A DNA stretch of 64,000 nt from Pseudomonas sp. UBA4617 (lineage in GTDB: Bacteria > Pseudomonadota > Gammaproteobacteria > Pseudomonadales > Pseudomonadaceae): the NCBI RefSeq assembly GCF_002386445.1, contig NZ_DGIR01000027.1, positions 209,883 to 273,882 on the forward strand, written 5' to 3'. The position numbers and the translations under genes are program-made. Positions 10,129-18,384 of this stretch are shown one piece after another (position 1 is the stretch's first letter; every line of letters begins with the position of its first letter). The notes below the pieces were generated by a model. The model did not search any database and was not told where the DNA came from. It was given only the letters and a program-made list of their open reading frames with translations.

Positions 10129-11865
10129 ATGCACAAGTCGCCACGCATCCGATCCGAACTCGCAGAGGTGTTGTTTCGCCTGCGGCGCAGCTTTTTCGTC
10201 CTGGCCGCGTTCAGCGGCGTGATAAACGTCATGATGTTGACGCCATCTATTTATATGCTGCAGGTGTATGACCGCGCCCTGGTCAGCCGCAACGTCACCA
10301 CCCTGACCATGCTTACCTTGCTGGTGATCGGCCTGTTCCTGCTGATGTCGGCGCTGGAGATGATCCGCACTCGCGTATTGATCCGGGTGGGCAACGGCCT
10401 GGACATGGACCTCAACCGGCGCATCTTCAGCGCCGCCTTCGAGCGTAACCTGAGCCGTGCAGGCGGCAACCCGGCCCAGGCCCTGCAGGACCTGGCCCAG
10501 GTGCGGCAGTTTCTCACCGGCAACGGCCTGTTCGCCTTCTTCGATGCGCCCTGGACGCCGATCTATCTGCTGGTCAGCTACCTGATCCACCCACTGCTGG
10601 GGCTGGTCACGCTGGTCGGCTCGCTGATCCTGGTGGCCTTGGCCTACCTCACCGAGAAAGCCACGCAAAAACCCTTGGCCGAAGCCAACCAGGCAGCCCT
10701 GTCATCGGCCAGCTACGCCAACAACAACCTGCGCAATGCCGAAGTGATCGAGGCCATGGGCATGCTGCCGGCGATCGGCAAGCGCTGGTACCAAGGCCAC
10801 CTGCGCATCCTGCAGATGCAGACGCTGGCCTCCGACCGTGCGGCGCTGATCAGCAGCACCGGGCGTTTCGTGCGCATCACCTTGCAATCGGTCATCCTCG
10901 GTACCGGCGCGCTGCTGGCGATCGAAGGCAAGATCACCCCGGGCATGATGATTGCCTGCTCGATCCTCACCGGCCGTGCCCTGGGGCCGGTGGAACAGGT
11001 GATCGCCTCGTGGAAACAGTTGCTCGGCTGCCGGTCCGCCTGGGGGCGGCTGAACGAGCTGCTGCACGACTACCCGCAGCGGCCACCGAGCATGTCGCTA
11101 CAGCGCCCGCTGGGCATGCTCGCCGTGGAAAACGTGATCGCCGGTGCCCCTGGGACCAACAACCCCATCGTACGCGGGGTGAGCTTCAGCCTGACCCCGG
11201 GTGAAAGCCTCGGCGTCATTGGCCCGTCGGCCTCCGGCAAGTCTACCCTCGCCCGCCTGCTGGTCGGCGTGTGGCCGGCCCAGGCCGGCAAGGTGCGCCT
11301 GGACGGCGCCGACATCTTCACCTGGAACAAGGCCGAGCTGGGCCCCTGGCTTGGCTACCTGCCGCAGGACGTGGAGCTGTTCGAGGGCACCATCGCCGAG
11401 AACATCGCCCGCTTTGCCGAAGTGGACAGCGACGCAGTCATTCGCGCGGCCCGCAGCAGCGGCGTGCACGACATGATCCTGCGCTTCCCGCAGGGCTACG
11501 ACACCCGCCTGGCGGCCGATGGCACGCCGTTGTCGGGCGGCCAGAAGCAGCGCATTGCCCTGGCCCGTGCGCTGTACGGTGAACCTAACCTGGTGGTGCT
11601 GGACGAGCCCAACGCCAACCTCGACGACGTCGGCGAAAAAGCCCTGGTCGATGCATTGGCCGAACTCAAGGCACGCGGGGCTACCGTGATCCTGATATCC
11701 CACCGGCCCAATGTGCTGTGCGCGGTCGACAAGGTACTGATGCTGCGTGACGGTGCCGTGCACATGCTCGGCAGCCGCGATGAAGTGTTCGCGGCGTTGC
11801 GCAAGGCCAGTGTGATCCCGGCGGGCAGCGCGGCGCCGCTGGCTTCGGTAAAAGTACGGGAGTAA
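10129..11865 (+). CDS. Type I secretion ABC transporter, permease/ATPase (PrtD/HlyB-type)
   Basis: This 578-aa inner-membrane protein has an N-terminal transmembrane domain (about 1-320) and a C-terminal nucleotide-binding domain. Walker A is GPSASGKST near residue 365, the signature LSGGQKQR near 468, and Walker B LVVLDEPNANLD near 488. There is no N-terminal C39 peptidase domain, so it belongs to the PrtD class that exports RTX proteins by a C-terminal signal. I chose ATG 10129 because GGGAGG precedes it at good distance and the protein then starts as this family does. It is first of a three-gene operon with only 6 nt to the next gene. The obvious substrate is the giant peroxidase encoded divergently. 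Confidence 0.95.
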   Translation: MHKSPRIRSELAEVLFRLRRSFFVLAAFSGVINVMMLTPSIYMLQVYDRALVSRNVTTLTMLTLLVIGLFLLMSALEMIRTRVLIRVGNGLDMDLNRRIFSAAFERNLSRAGGNPAQALQDLAQVRQFLTGNGLFAFFDAPWTPIYLLVSYLIHPLLGLVTLVGSLILVALAYLTEKATQKPLAEANQAALSSASYANNNLRNAEVIEAMGMLPAIGKRWYQGHLRILQMQTLASDRAALISSTGRFVRITLQSVILGTGALLAIEGKITPGMMIACSILTGRALGPVEQVIASWKQLLGCRSAWGRLNELLHDYPQRPPSMSLQRPLGMLAVENVIAGAPGTNNPIVRGVSFSLTPGESLGVIGPSASGKSTLARLLVGVWPAQAGKVRLDGADIFTWNKAELGPWLGYLPQDVELFEGTIAENIARFAEVDSDAVIRAARSSGVHDMILRFPQGYDTRLAADGTPLSGGQKQRIALARALYGEPNLVVLDEPNANLDDVGEKALVDALAELKARGATVILISHRPNVLCAVDKVLMLRDGAVHMLGSRDEVFAALRKASVIPAGSAAPLASVKVRE

Positions 11866-11871
11866 CCGATC

Positions 11872-13212
11872 ATGCAGATGACCCACCACGCCGAATTGAT
11901 TCCTGCAGAGGCCCGCAATCTGATCGACCTGGATGCCAGCCGCCCGGCACGCTGGGGCATATGGCTGGTCATCGCCGGCTTTGGCGGTTTCCTGCTATGG
12001 TCGTGCCTGGCGCCACTGGATGCCGGGGTGGTGGCCACGGGCACGGTGAAGGTCACCAGCAATCGCAAGGCGGTACAGCACCTGACCGGCGGCACGGTCG
12101 AGGCGATCCTGGTACGCGAAGGCGATGTGGTGAAGAAGGGCCAGGAGGTGGTTCGCCTCGATGCGCTGCGCGCGGTGGCCGAACAGGGTGCGGTCAGTGC
12201 CCAGTACATCGTCAGCAAAACCGTGGAAAACCGCCTGGAAGCCGAGCGCGACGGCCGTGACACGATCACCTTCGACCCCGCCCTGCTCAAGCACTATCAA
12301 AACGACCCGCGCCTGCTGGCGGCCATGGACCTGCAGCAACGGCTGCTGGACACCCGCCGCGCCGGACTGGCCGGTGAGCTGAGCATCCTCGAGGAAAACC
12401 TGGCCGCCACGGCGGTGCAGCTCAAGGGCCTGCAGCAGGTGTATGGCGCGCGCGCCTCGCAGATCGGTTTCCTCAACCAGGAACTGCAAGGCACCCGGGT
12501 GCTGGCCGCCGAAGGTTATGTGCCACGCAACCGCCTGCTGGAGCTGGAACGCAACAATGCCGACCTGTCCGCCGGCCAGGCCGAAAACCTCAACAATATT
12601 GCCCGGGCACGCAGCCAGGCCACCGAGATCAAGCTGCGCATCCTGCAGCGCCAGCACGACTACCTGAAGGAAGTGGAGTCGCAACTGACCGACACCGCCA
12701 AGGAAAACACCACCTTGGCCGACCGCCTGCGGGCGCTGGACTATGAAGTGACCCACACCGTGATCCGCTCGCCGATCGATGGCATGGTCCAGGCCCTGAG
12801 CATCGCCACGGTCGGCGGCATCATCCAGGCTGGGGCCAGGATCATGGAAGTCGTGCCGCTCGACCAGCCGCTGCAGGTGGACGCGATGATCCCGGTACAG
12901 GCGATCGACAAGATGGTCCCCGGCCTGGATGTGGATATCGCCTTCCCTGCCTTCAACCATGCCCAGACGCCAAATATTCCAGGGCGGGTCAAGACCATTT
13001 CCGCCGACCGCCTGATGGATGAAGAAAGCAAGCAGCCGTTCTACCTGGCTCAGGTGGAGGTGACGCAGGCCGGCATGGGCCTGCTGGGCAGCAACCACAT
13101 CCGCCCCGGCATGCCGGCCACTGTCACCATCAAGACCGGTGAGCGCAACCTGCTCAGTTACCTGCTCAAGCCGATGCTCGAACGCATGGACGCCTCGTTC
13201 AAGGAGCAATGA
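11872..13212 (+). CDS. Type I secretion membrane fusion protein (HlyD/PrtE family)
   Basis: This 446-aa periplasmic adaptor has one N-terminal transmembrane helix (about residues 22-45, WGIWLVIAGFGGFLLWS), a lipoyl/barrel-sandwich half (GTVKVTSNRKAVQHLTGG and VREGDVVKKGQ), a long alpha-helical hairpin (about 140-290) and a C-terminal beta-barrel with the second lipoyl half (VIRSPIDGMVQ). The order and length are typical of HlyD-family adaptors. It bridges the ABC transporter to the TolC-like protein. Start ATG 11872 follows GGGAG. It sits 6 nt after the ABC gene and 1 nt before the outer-membrane gene, so all three are co-transcribed. Confidence 0.95.
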   Translation: MQMTHHAELIPAEARNLIDLDASRPARWGIWLVIAGFGGFLLWSCLAPLDAGVVATGTVKVTSNRKAVQHLTGGTVEAILVREGDVVKKGQEVVRLDALRAVAEQGAVSAQYIVSKTVENRLEAERDGRDTITFDPALLKHYQNDPRLLAAMDLQQRLLDTRRAGLAGELSILEENLAATAVQLKGLQQVYGARASQIGFLNQELQGTRVLAAEGYVPRNRLLELERNNADLSAGQAENLNNIARARSQATEIKLRILQRQHDYLKEVESQLTDTAKENTTLADRLRALDYEVTHTVIRSPIDGMVQALSIATVGGIIQAGARIMEVVPLDQPLQVDAMIPVQAIDKMVPGLDVDIAFPAFNHAQTPNIPGRVKTISADRLMDEESKQPFYLAQVEVTQAGMGLLGSNHIRPGMPATVTIKTGERNLLSYLLKPMLERMDASFKEQ

Positions 13213-13213
13213 C

Positions 13214-14542
13214 ATGAATCGCCCGTGCCTGATGTTGTGCCTGTTGGGGTTGTCCGTACAGGCCAGTGCCATGGACCTCAAGCAAGCCTGGGACCTGCTG
13301 CAGTACCAGGGTCCGATCTACCGCGCTGCGGTTCACGAGAAAGAGGCCGGCAGCGAAAACCGCGCCATCGGCCAGGCCGGCCTGCTCCCGCAGATCAATG
13401 CTGCGGGCTACTTCAACAAGGTCAATGGCAGCCAGCGGCAGAATGGCCGGGACAGCGACCTGGACTACGATTCCAAGGGCGCCAACGTGCGCCTGCGCCA
13501 ACCGTTGTTCAACAAGCAGAAGATGGCCGAATACCGCCAGGGCCAGCAACGTGCCGAATACAGCGTTGCGGTGTTCGATGCCAAGAGCCAGGACGCCGCG
13601 GTACGCCTGGCCGATGCCTACTTCGACGTGCTGCTGGCCAGCGAAACCATCACTTTGGCCAAGGCCAAGCTGAACGCCTTCGAGGAGCAATTGGCGTCGG
13701 CGAAGCGGCGCATGGAGCTGGGTGCCGGCACCATCACTGACATCGACGAGTCGGTCGCCCGTCGCGACCTGGCCGAAGCCGACCTGATCGAAGCCCAGGA
13801 CAACCTGGTCAATGCCCGGCGCAAGCTGGAGGAATACATTGGTGAAACGCCGCAGTCGCTGACCACCTTGCAGCCAGGCTTCAGCACCCCGCCGCTGATG
13901 CCGGGCAACTTGCAGGACTGGCTGGTCAAGGCCCAGGCCGACAGCCCGCTGATTCATGCCCGTCGACACAACCATGCGCTGGCCGAGGAAGAAGTGAAAC
14001 GCGCCCGCGCCGGGCACTGGCCGACCCTGGATTTCGTCGCGGGCTATACCGCCGGCAGCAGCCAGTCGATTTCCGAGCTTAACCAGCGCAACCATTACAG
14101 CTCGATCGGCCTGGAACTGAACATCCCGCTGTACAGCGGAGGTGGTACCAGCGCCCTGACCCGCCAGGCCAGCGCCAACAGCGCCAAGGCCCTGGATGAG
14201 CTGGACGCCACCCGCCAGGAGGTGATTTCCGGCACCACCCGGGAGTTCCGCGGCGTGCAGAGTGGCGCCTTGCGTATCCAGGCACTGGAAAAAGCCGTAG
14301 CCTCCAACGAACGCTCACTGACCTCGACCCGCAAGGGCTTCAAGGAAGGCGGCACCAGCACCAACTCGGATGTACTCAACGCCGAAGAGTTGCTGTATGA
14401 CGCCCGCCATGACCTGTTCGAGGCAAAGCTGAACTACCTGATGTCACGGCTGCGCCTGGCGTCGTCGGTGGGCAGCCTGGGCGATGACGACATCCAGCAG
14501 ATCAACGACTACCTCGGGCCGGAGCTGGTGGTGAGCAACTGA
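13214..14542 (+). CDS. TolC-family outer-membrane channel of the type I secretion system
   Basis: This 442-aa protein has a Sec signal peptide (about residues 1-18, ending ASA) and two outer-membrane efflux (OEP) repeats rich in long coiled-coil helices (for example EEQLASAKRRMELGAGTITD and RSLTSTRKGFKEGGTSTNSD). It should form the trimeric outer-membrane exit duct. I placed the start at ATG 13214 because AAGGAG lies just upstream and a proper signal peptide follows. A longer reading would overlap the end of the adaptor gene. It is the last gene of the secretion operon. Confidence 0.94.
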   Translation: MNRPCLMLCLLGLSVQASAMDLKQAWDLLQYQGPIYRAAVHEKEAGSENRAIGQAGLLPQINAAGYFNKVNGSQRQNGRDSDLDYDSKGANVRLRQPLFNKQKMAEYRQGQQRAEYSVAVFDAKSQDAAVRLADAYFDVLLASETITLAKAKLNAFEEQLASAKRRMELGAGTITDIDESVARRDLAEADLIEAQDNLVNARRKLEEYIGETPQSLTTLQPGFSTPPLMPGNLQDWLVKAQADSPLIHARRHNHALAEEEVKRARAGHWPTLDFVAGYTAGSSQSISELNQRNHYSSIGLELNIPLYSGGGTSALTRQASANSAKALDELDATRQEVISGTTREFRGVQSGALRIQALEKAVASNERSLTSTRKGFKEGGTSTNSDVLNAEELLYDARHDLFEAKLNYLMSRLRLASSVGSLGDDDIQQINDYLGPELVVSN

Positions 14543-14544
14543 GT

Positions 14545-14778
14545 ACCACCCGGTATTGCTGCCGCTTGCTGGATTTCGAGGCCTGCGGACTGGTCGGCAC
14601 GGCGGTCACCGACCAAGCCATCCTGTTGGCCATCCTGGGCCGTCAACCCCAGCGTGTGCCGGACCGCGGCTGCGGTGAGGGCTGGTTGCTGCGCGCCGCG
14701 GGCGAGCGTGGCATCGAGGCGGCGGGTGTCGACGCCGAGCCGGCACTGCTGGACGCCGCGCGGGCTGCCGGCAGCGCT
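14545..14778 (+). pseudogene. Relic of a class I SAM-dependent methyltransferase
   Basis: The 234 nt between the secretion operon and quiC encode, in one frame, a segment that looks like the middle of a small SAM methyltransferase: a stretch like VTDQAILLAILGRQPQRV, then motif I as DRGCGEGWLL (normally DLGCGEGW), then IEAAGVDAEPALLDAARAAG, the beta-2 acidic loop. The N-terminal part and everything after the SAM fold's second strand are absent. The left end abuts the tolC-like stop and the right end meets the quiC stop. It looks like a decayed gene truncated at both sides. Protein-level similarity is judged by eye. Confidence 0.55.
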
Positions 14779-16685
14779 CAGAGCACCGGCTTGCGCGCTA
14801 CGCCACTGCGTGCCTTGGCCATGGCCGCCAGGCGCACCGCCACGTTGGCCGCACCATAGCCGGCATAGCCGCTCTTGCGCTGGATGATCTCGAAGAAAAA
14901 ACGCTCCTCGAACGGTTCGGTGTACACGTGGAACAGCTCGCCACCCTGCGCATCACGGTCGTACAGCACGTTGTAGTACGCCAATTCGCTAAGGAACTCG
15001 TCGTCGAAATCGAAGCGCGCGGCCAGGTCGTCGTAGTAGTTCAGCGGTATCTCCAGCAGTGGCACCCCGGCCAGCTTGGCACGCGCCACTTCACGGAAGA
15101 TGTCGTCGCAATCGAACGCGATGTGGTGTACGCCTGAACCACGGTAGCTGGACAGCGCATGGGCGATCGCGGTGTTGCGGTTTTCCGAAATGTTCAGCGG
15201 CAGGCGCAAGGTGCCGCACTGGCTGCGCAGGGCGCGGCTCTTGACCAGGCCGTAGGGGTCGGGCAGCACCACTTCATCGTCGGCGGCGAAGTCGAACAGG
15301 GCCTTGTAGAACAGCACCCAGCTGTCCAGCGATTCAGCCGGCAGGGCCAGCGCCATGTGGTCGATGCGGCGCAGGCCACCGGTGGCGGTGGCGTTCTTGT
15401 CCAGGCTGAAGTCGGTGTCATACAGGGTCTGGCCGGCCGTACCCTGCTCCACCAGGTACAGCAGGCTGCCATCCGGCGCACGTACCGCCGGGACTTCGCA
15501 TTCATTGGGGCCGACCAGGCCACGGAACGGCTGGCCACGCAAGGCAGTGGCCCGCTTCAGCGCCGCTTGCTGGTCCTTGACCCGCAGCGCAGTGGCGCAC
15601 AGCGATGGGCCATGGGCCTCGAAGAAGTTGTGGCCGAAGGAATAGGGTTCGGCATTCAGGACGATATTGATATCGCCCTGGCGCAGCAGTTGCACCTCTT
15701 TGCTGCGGTGCTTGCCGGCTTCGGCAAAGCCCAGGCGCTTCAACCAGCTGCCCAGGCGCGCGCCAACGGCTTCGTCAACCGCGAATTCGAGAAACTCGAC
15801 GCCGTCATAGCTGCTCGCCGCCGGTGGGGTGAACAGCACACCGGGTTCGATCGGCGTACCCTCCTGCTCCAGGTGCAGCCGGGTCTGTTCTTCAAGGTAC
15901 AGCAGCGAGCGCAGGCCGTCGGCGGCATTCTGCCGCGGCGGTGCGGCGCGGAAACCGTCATTGAATATTTCCAGCGACAGCGGGCCACGGTAGCCGGTGG
16001 CAAGGATCGGTGCCAGGAAGCCGGCCATGTCCATCTCGCCCTGCCCCGGGAAACAGCGGAAGTGGCGGCTCCACTCCAGCACGTCCATGGCCAGGATCGG
16101 CGCATCGGCCATTTGCACGAAGAAGATCTTGTCGCCGGGAATGTCGCGGATCGCCTGCGGGTCGCCCTTCAGTGACAGCGTGTGGAAGCTGTCGAGGATC
16201 ACCCCGAGCGATGGGTGGTCGGCCTGGCGCACCAGGTTCCAGACTTGCTGGTAGGTATTGACATGGCGGCCCCAGGCCAGGGCTTCGTAACCAATGCGCA
16301 GGCCGCGTTTGCCGGCGTGCTCGGCCAGCAGGCGCAGGTCATCGACCAGCAATTGTTCTTCACCCAGGGCATCGGCCTGGACGTTGCTGCACACCAGCAC
16401 CAGGTCGGTGCCCAACTCCTGCATCAGATCGAACTTGCGCTCGGCACGGTCGAGGTTTTTCTGCAGGCGTTCGCGGCGGCAGCCTTCAAAGTCGCGGAAT
16501 GGCTGGAACAGGGTGATGGCAAGACCCGCATCGGCACACATCTGCCGCACCTGGCGCGGGCTGCCGGCGTAATAGAGCAAGTCGTTCTCGAAGATCTCGA
16601 CGCCGTCAAAACCGGCGGCGGCGATGGCTTCGAGCTTTTCCGGCAGGGTGCCGCTCAAGGACACGGTGGCGATCGAACGCTGCAT
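14778..16685 (-). CDS. quiC: 3-Dehydroshikimate dehydratase fused to an HPPD-like domain (QuiC)
   Basis: This 635-aa cytoplasmic enzyme converts 3-dehydroshikimate to protocatechuate, linking quinate/shikimate to the beta-ketoadipate pathway. The N-terminal half (about 1-290) is a xylose-isomerase-like TIM barrel with metal-site motifs GYEALAWGRH, LDSFHTLSL and SLEIFND. The C-terminal half is a vicinal-oxygen-chelate, 4-hydroxyphenylpyruvate dioxygenase-like domain that keeps a 2-His-1-Glu set (RIDHMAL, VHHIAF, FFFEIIQR). This fusion is the known Pseudomonas QuiC architecture; the role of the second domain is less clear. ATG 16685 follows AAGGA and begins MQRSIATVSLSG, the usual family start. 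It diverges from a metabolite symporter gene. Confidence 0.93.
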   Translation of the reverse strand: MQRSIATVSLSGTLPEKLEAIAAAGFDGVEIFENDLLYYAGSPRQVRQMCADAGLAITLFQPFRDFEGCRRERLQKNLDRAERKFDLMQELGTDLVLVCSNVQADALGEEQLLVDDLRLLAEHAGKRGLRIGYEALAWGRHVNTYQQVWNLVRQADHPSLGVILDSFHTLSLKGDPQAIRDIPGDKIFFVQMADAPILAMDVLEWSRHFRCFPGQGEMDMAGFLAPILATGYRGPLSLEIFNDGFRAAPPRQNAADGLRSLLYLEEQTRLHLEQEGTPIEPGVLFTPPAASSYDGVEFLEFAVDEAVGARLGSWLKRLGFAEAGKHRSKEVQLLRQGDINIVLNAEPYSFGHNFFEAHGPSLCATALRVKDQQAALKRATALRGQPFRGLVGPNECEVPAVRAPDGSLLYLVEQGTAGQTLYDTDFSLDKNATATGGLRRIDHMALALPAESLDSWVLFYKALFDFAADDEVVLPDPYGLVKSRALRSQCGTLRLPLNISENRNTAIAHALSSYRGSGVHHIAFDCDDIFREVARAKLAGVPLLEIPLNYYDDLAARFDFDDEFLSELAYYNVLYDRDAQGGELFHVYTEPFEERFFFEIIQRKSGYAGYGAANVAVRLAAMAKARSGVARKPVL

Positions 16686-16813
16686 GGCGGGAGTTCCTTG
16701 TTGTTGGAGGCTGACGGTGCCAGGCGGAGGAAAACCAGCGGTCACCGTTTCTGGCACGATCGATTATTCGCAGGTAGCGTCGGCGCTTCAATCTCTTTGT
16801 ACGGAATGGTTAG

Positions 16814-16847
16814 TTTTGCGTTCGATTACCGCACAAAACCCGTTTTG
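16814..16847. promoter_or_regulatory. Inverted-repeat cluster, candidate operator between quiC and symporter
   Basis: Two overlapping palindromes lie in the 288-nt divergent region. TTTTGCG (16814-16820) pairs with CACAAAA (16832-16838) with one mismatch over an 11-nt spacer. CAAAAC (16834-16839) pairs perfectly with GTTTTG (16842-16847) over 2 nt. Three TTTTG-type half sites in 34 bp suggest a regulator binding site controlling both genes. The regulator is not identified. Confidence 0.35.
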
Positions 16848-16973
16848 ACGAATTGCTACACCGCTGGCCCGTGGTCAACATGAACCACAACGCAGGCCCA
16901 CCGACCGCTGCCCCCTGCCCTTGCGAAAGCGATGGCCGAACCTGCGCAAACAACAATAACAACGGAGACAACG

Positions 16974-18347
16974 ATGGCTCACTCCAGCTCGCAAGCGAAA
17001 AAAGCGACCGCCAGTGGATGGATAGGCTCGGCACTCGAGTACTACGACTTTTTCATCTACGCCCAGGCCGCCGCGCTGATTTTCCCGCAGATATTCTTCC
17101 CCAACACTGACCCGAAAATGGCCATCATTGCCTCGCTGGCCACCTACGGTGTCGGCTACCTGGCGCGCCCGGTCGGTGCCTTCGTACTCGGCCACTGGGG
17201 TGACACACGCGGGCGCAAGAACGTACTGCTGCTGTGCATGTTCCTGATGGGCCTGTCGACCATGGCCGTGGGCCTGCTACCTACCTACCACGACATCGGT
17301 TACCTCGCCCCCGCCTTGCTGGTGGTATTGCGCCTGATCCAGGGCTTTGCCGTGGCCGGCGAAATCTCCGGCGCCAGTTCCATGATCATGGAGCATGCGC
17401 CGTTCGGGCGAAGAGGCTATTACGCCAGTTTCACCCTGCAGGGTGTCCAGGCCGGCCAGGTCCTGGCAGCAGCGGTGTTCCTGCCACTGGCCTACTTCAT
17501 GCCGAGTGAAGCCTTCAGTGAATGGGGCTGGCGCATTCCGTTCCTGATGAGCGCCTTGGTGCTGGTGGCCGGCTTCATCATCCGCAAGGAAGTGCACGAG
17601 ACCCCGGCGTTCGTGAAGGAAGAGAAACAGGACAAGGTCGCCAAGTCGCCAATCCGCGAAGCCTTCCGCCACAGCTGGAAACACATGGTGCTGGTGATGT
17701 TCATGGCCCTGATGAACGTCATCCCGGTGGTGGCCACCATCTTCGGTGCCGCCTACGCAGTGCAGCCGGCCTATGGCATCGGCTTCGACAAGAGCGTGTA
17801 CCTGTGGATCCCGGTGGTCGGCAACATCGTCGCGGTGCTGGTGATTCCGTTCGTTGGCAACCTCTCCGACAAGATCGGCCGCCGCCCGACCATGATCGCA
17901 GGCTGCCTGGGCTCGGGCCTGCTGGCCTTCGTCTACCTGTATGCAATCAGCATCCACAACGTACCGCTGGCGTTCGCTACCTCGGTCGTCATGTGGGGCA
18001 TGGTCTACCAGGGTTACAACGCGGTGTTCCCCAGCTTCTACCCGGAGCTGTTCCAGACCCGCTACCGCGTGTCGGCCATGGCCATCGCCCAGAATATCGG
18101 CACCATGCTGACCGCCATGCTGCCGGCGCTGTTCGCCCTGGTCGCCCCGCCCGGCTCGGACAACATCCCGCTGGTGATCGGTGGCCTGGCGTTCTTCATC
18201 ACCTGCGTGTGCGCCCTGGCGGCCTACATTGCCCCGGAAACCCATCGCTTGGCGATGGAAGACCTGGGTAACCCGCAGGCCAAGCCGATGGAAAAAGAAG
18301 CGTATGAAGCCAGCCGCAAAGGCAGCCTGCAGGCAGTGAGCCACTGA
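16974..18347 (+). CDS. MFS transporter, metabolite:H+ symporter family (probable shikimate/quinate-type carrier)
   Basis: This 457-aa inner-membrane protein has about 12 transmembrane segments. The MHS-family signatures are the N-terminal SALEYYDFFIYAQAAALIFP and the loop GHWGDTRGRKNVLL between TM2 and TM3. E. coli ShiA (shikimate) and ProP belong to the same family. Being divergent from quiC, it probably imports shikimate, quinate or a related hydroaromatic acid, but the substrate is inferred from context. ATG 16974 is preferred over an in-frame ATG at 16932 because CGGAG lies 7 nt upstream. A strong hairpin follows the stop codon. Confidence 0.85.
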   Translation: MAHSSSQAKKATASGWIGSALEYYDFFIYAQAAALIFPQIFFPNTDPKMAIIASLATYGVGYLARPVGAFVLGHWGDTRGRKNVLLLCMFLMGLSTMAVGLLPTYHDIGYLAPALLVVLRLIQGFAVAGEISGASSMIMEHAPFGRRGYYASFTLQGVQAGQVLAAAVFLPLAYFMPSEAFSEWGWRIPFLMSALVLVAGFIIRKEVHETPAFVKEEKQDKVAKSPIREAFRHSWKHMVLVMFMALMNVIPVVATIFGAAYAVQPAYGIGFDKSVYLWIPVVGNIVAVLVIPFVGNLSDKIGRRPTMIAGCLGSGLLAFVYLYAISIHNVPLAFATSVVMWGMVYQGYNAVFPSFYPELFQTRYRVSAMAIAQNIGTMLTAMLPALFALVAPPGSDNIPLVIGGLAFFITCVCALAAYIAPETHRLAMEDLGNPQAKPMEKEAYEASRKGSLQAVSH

Positions 18348-18353
18348 TGCATT

Positions 18354-18380
18354 GCCGGGGGGCGCTTTGCGCCCCCCGGC
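18354..18380. terminator. Strong hairpin between convergent symporter and DOPA decarboxylase genes
   Basis: A perfect 12-bp stem (GCCGGGGGGCGC / GCGCCCCCCGGC) with a TTT loop fills the gap between two convergent genes. It is probably a bidirectional terminator, although the T-run after it is short. Confidence 0.75.
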
Positions 18381-18384
18381 GATT

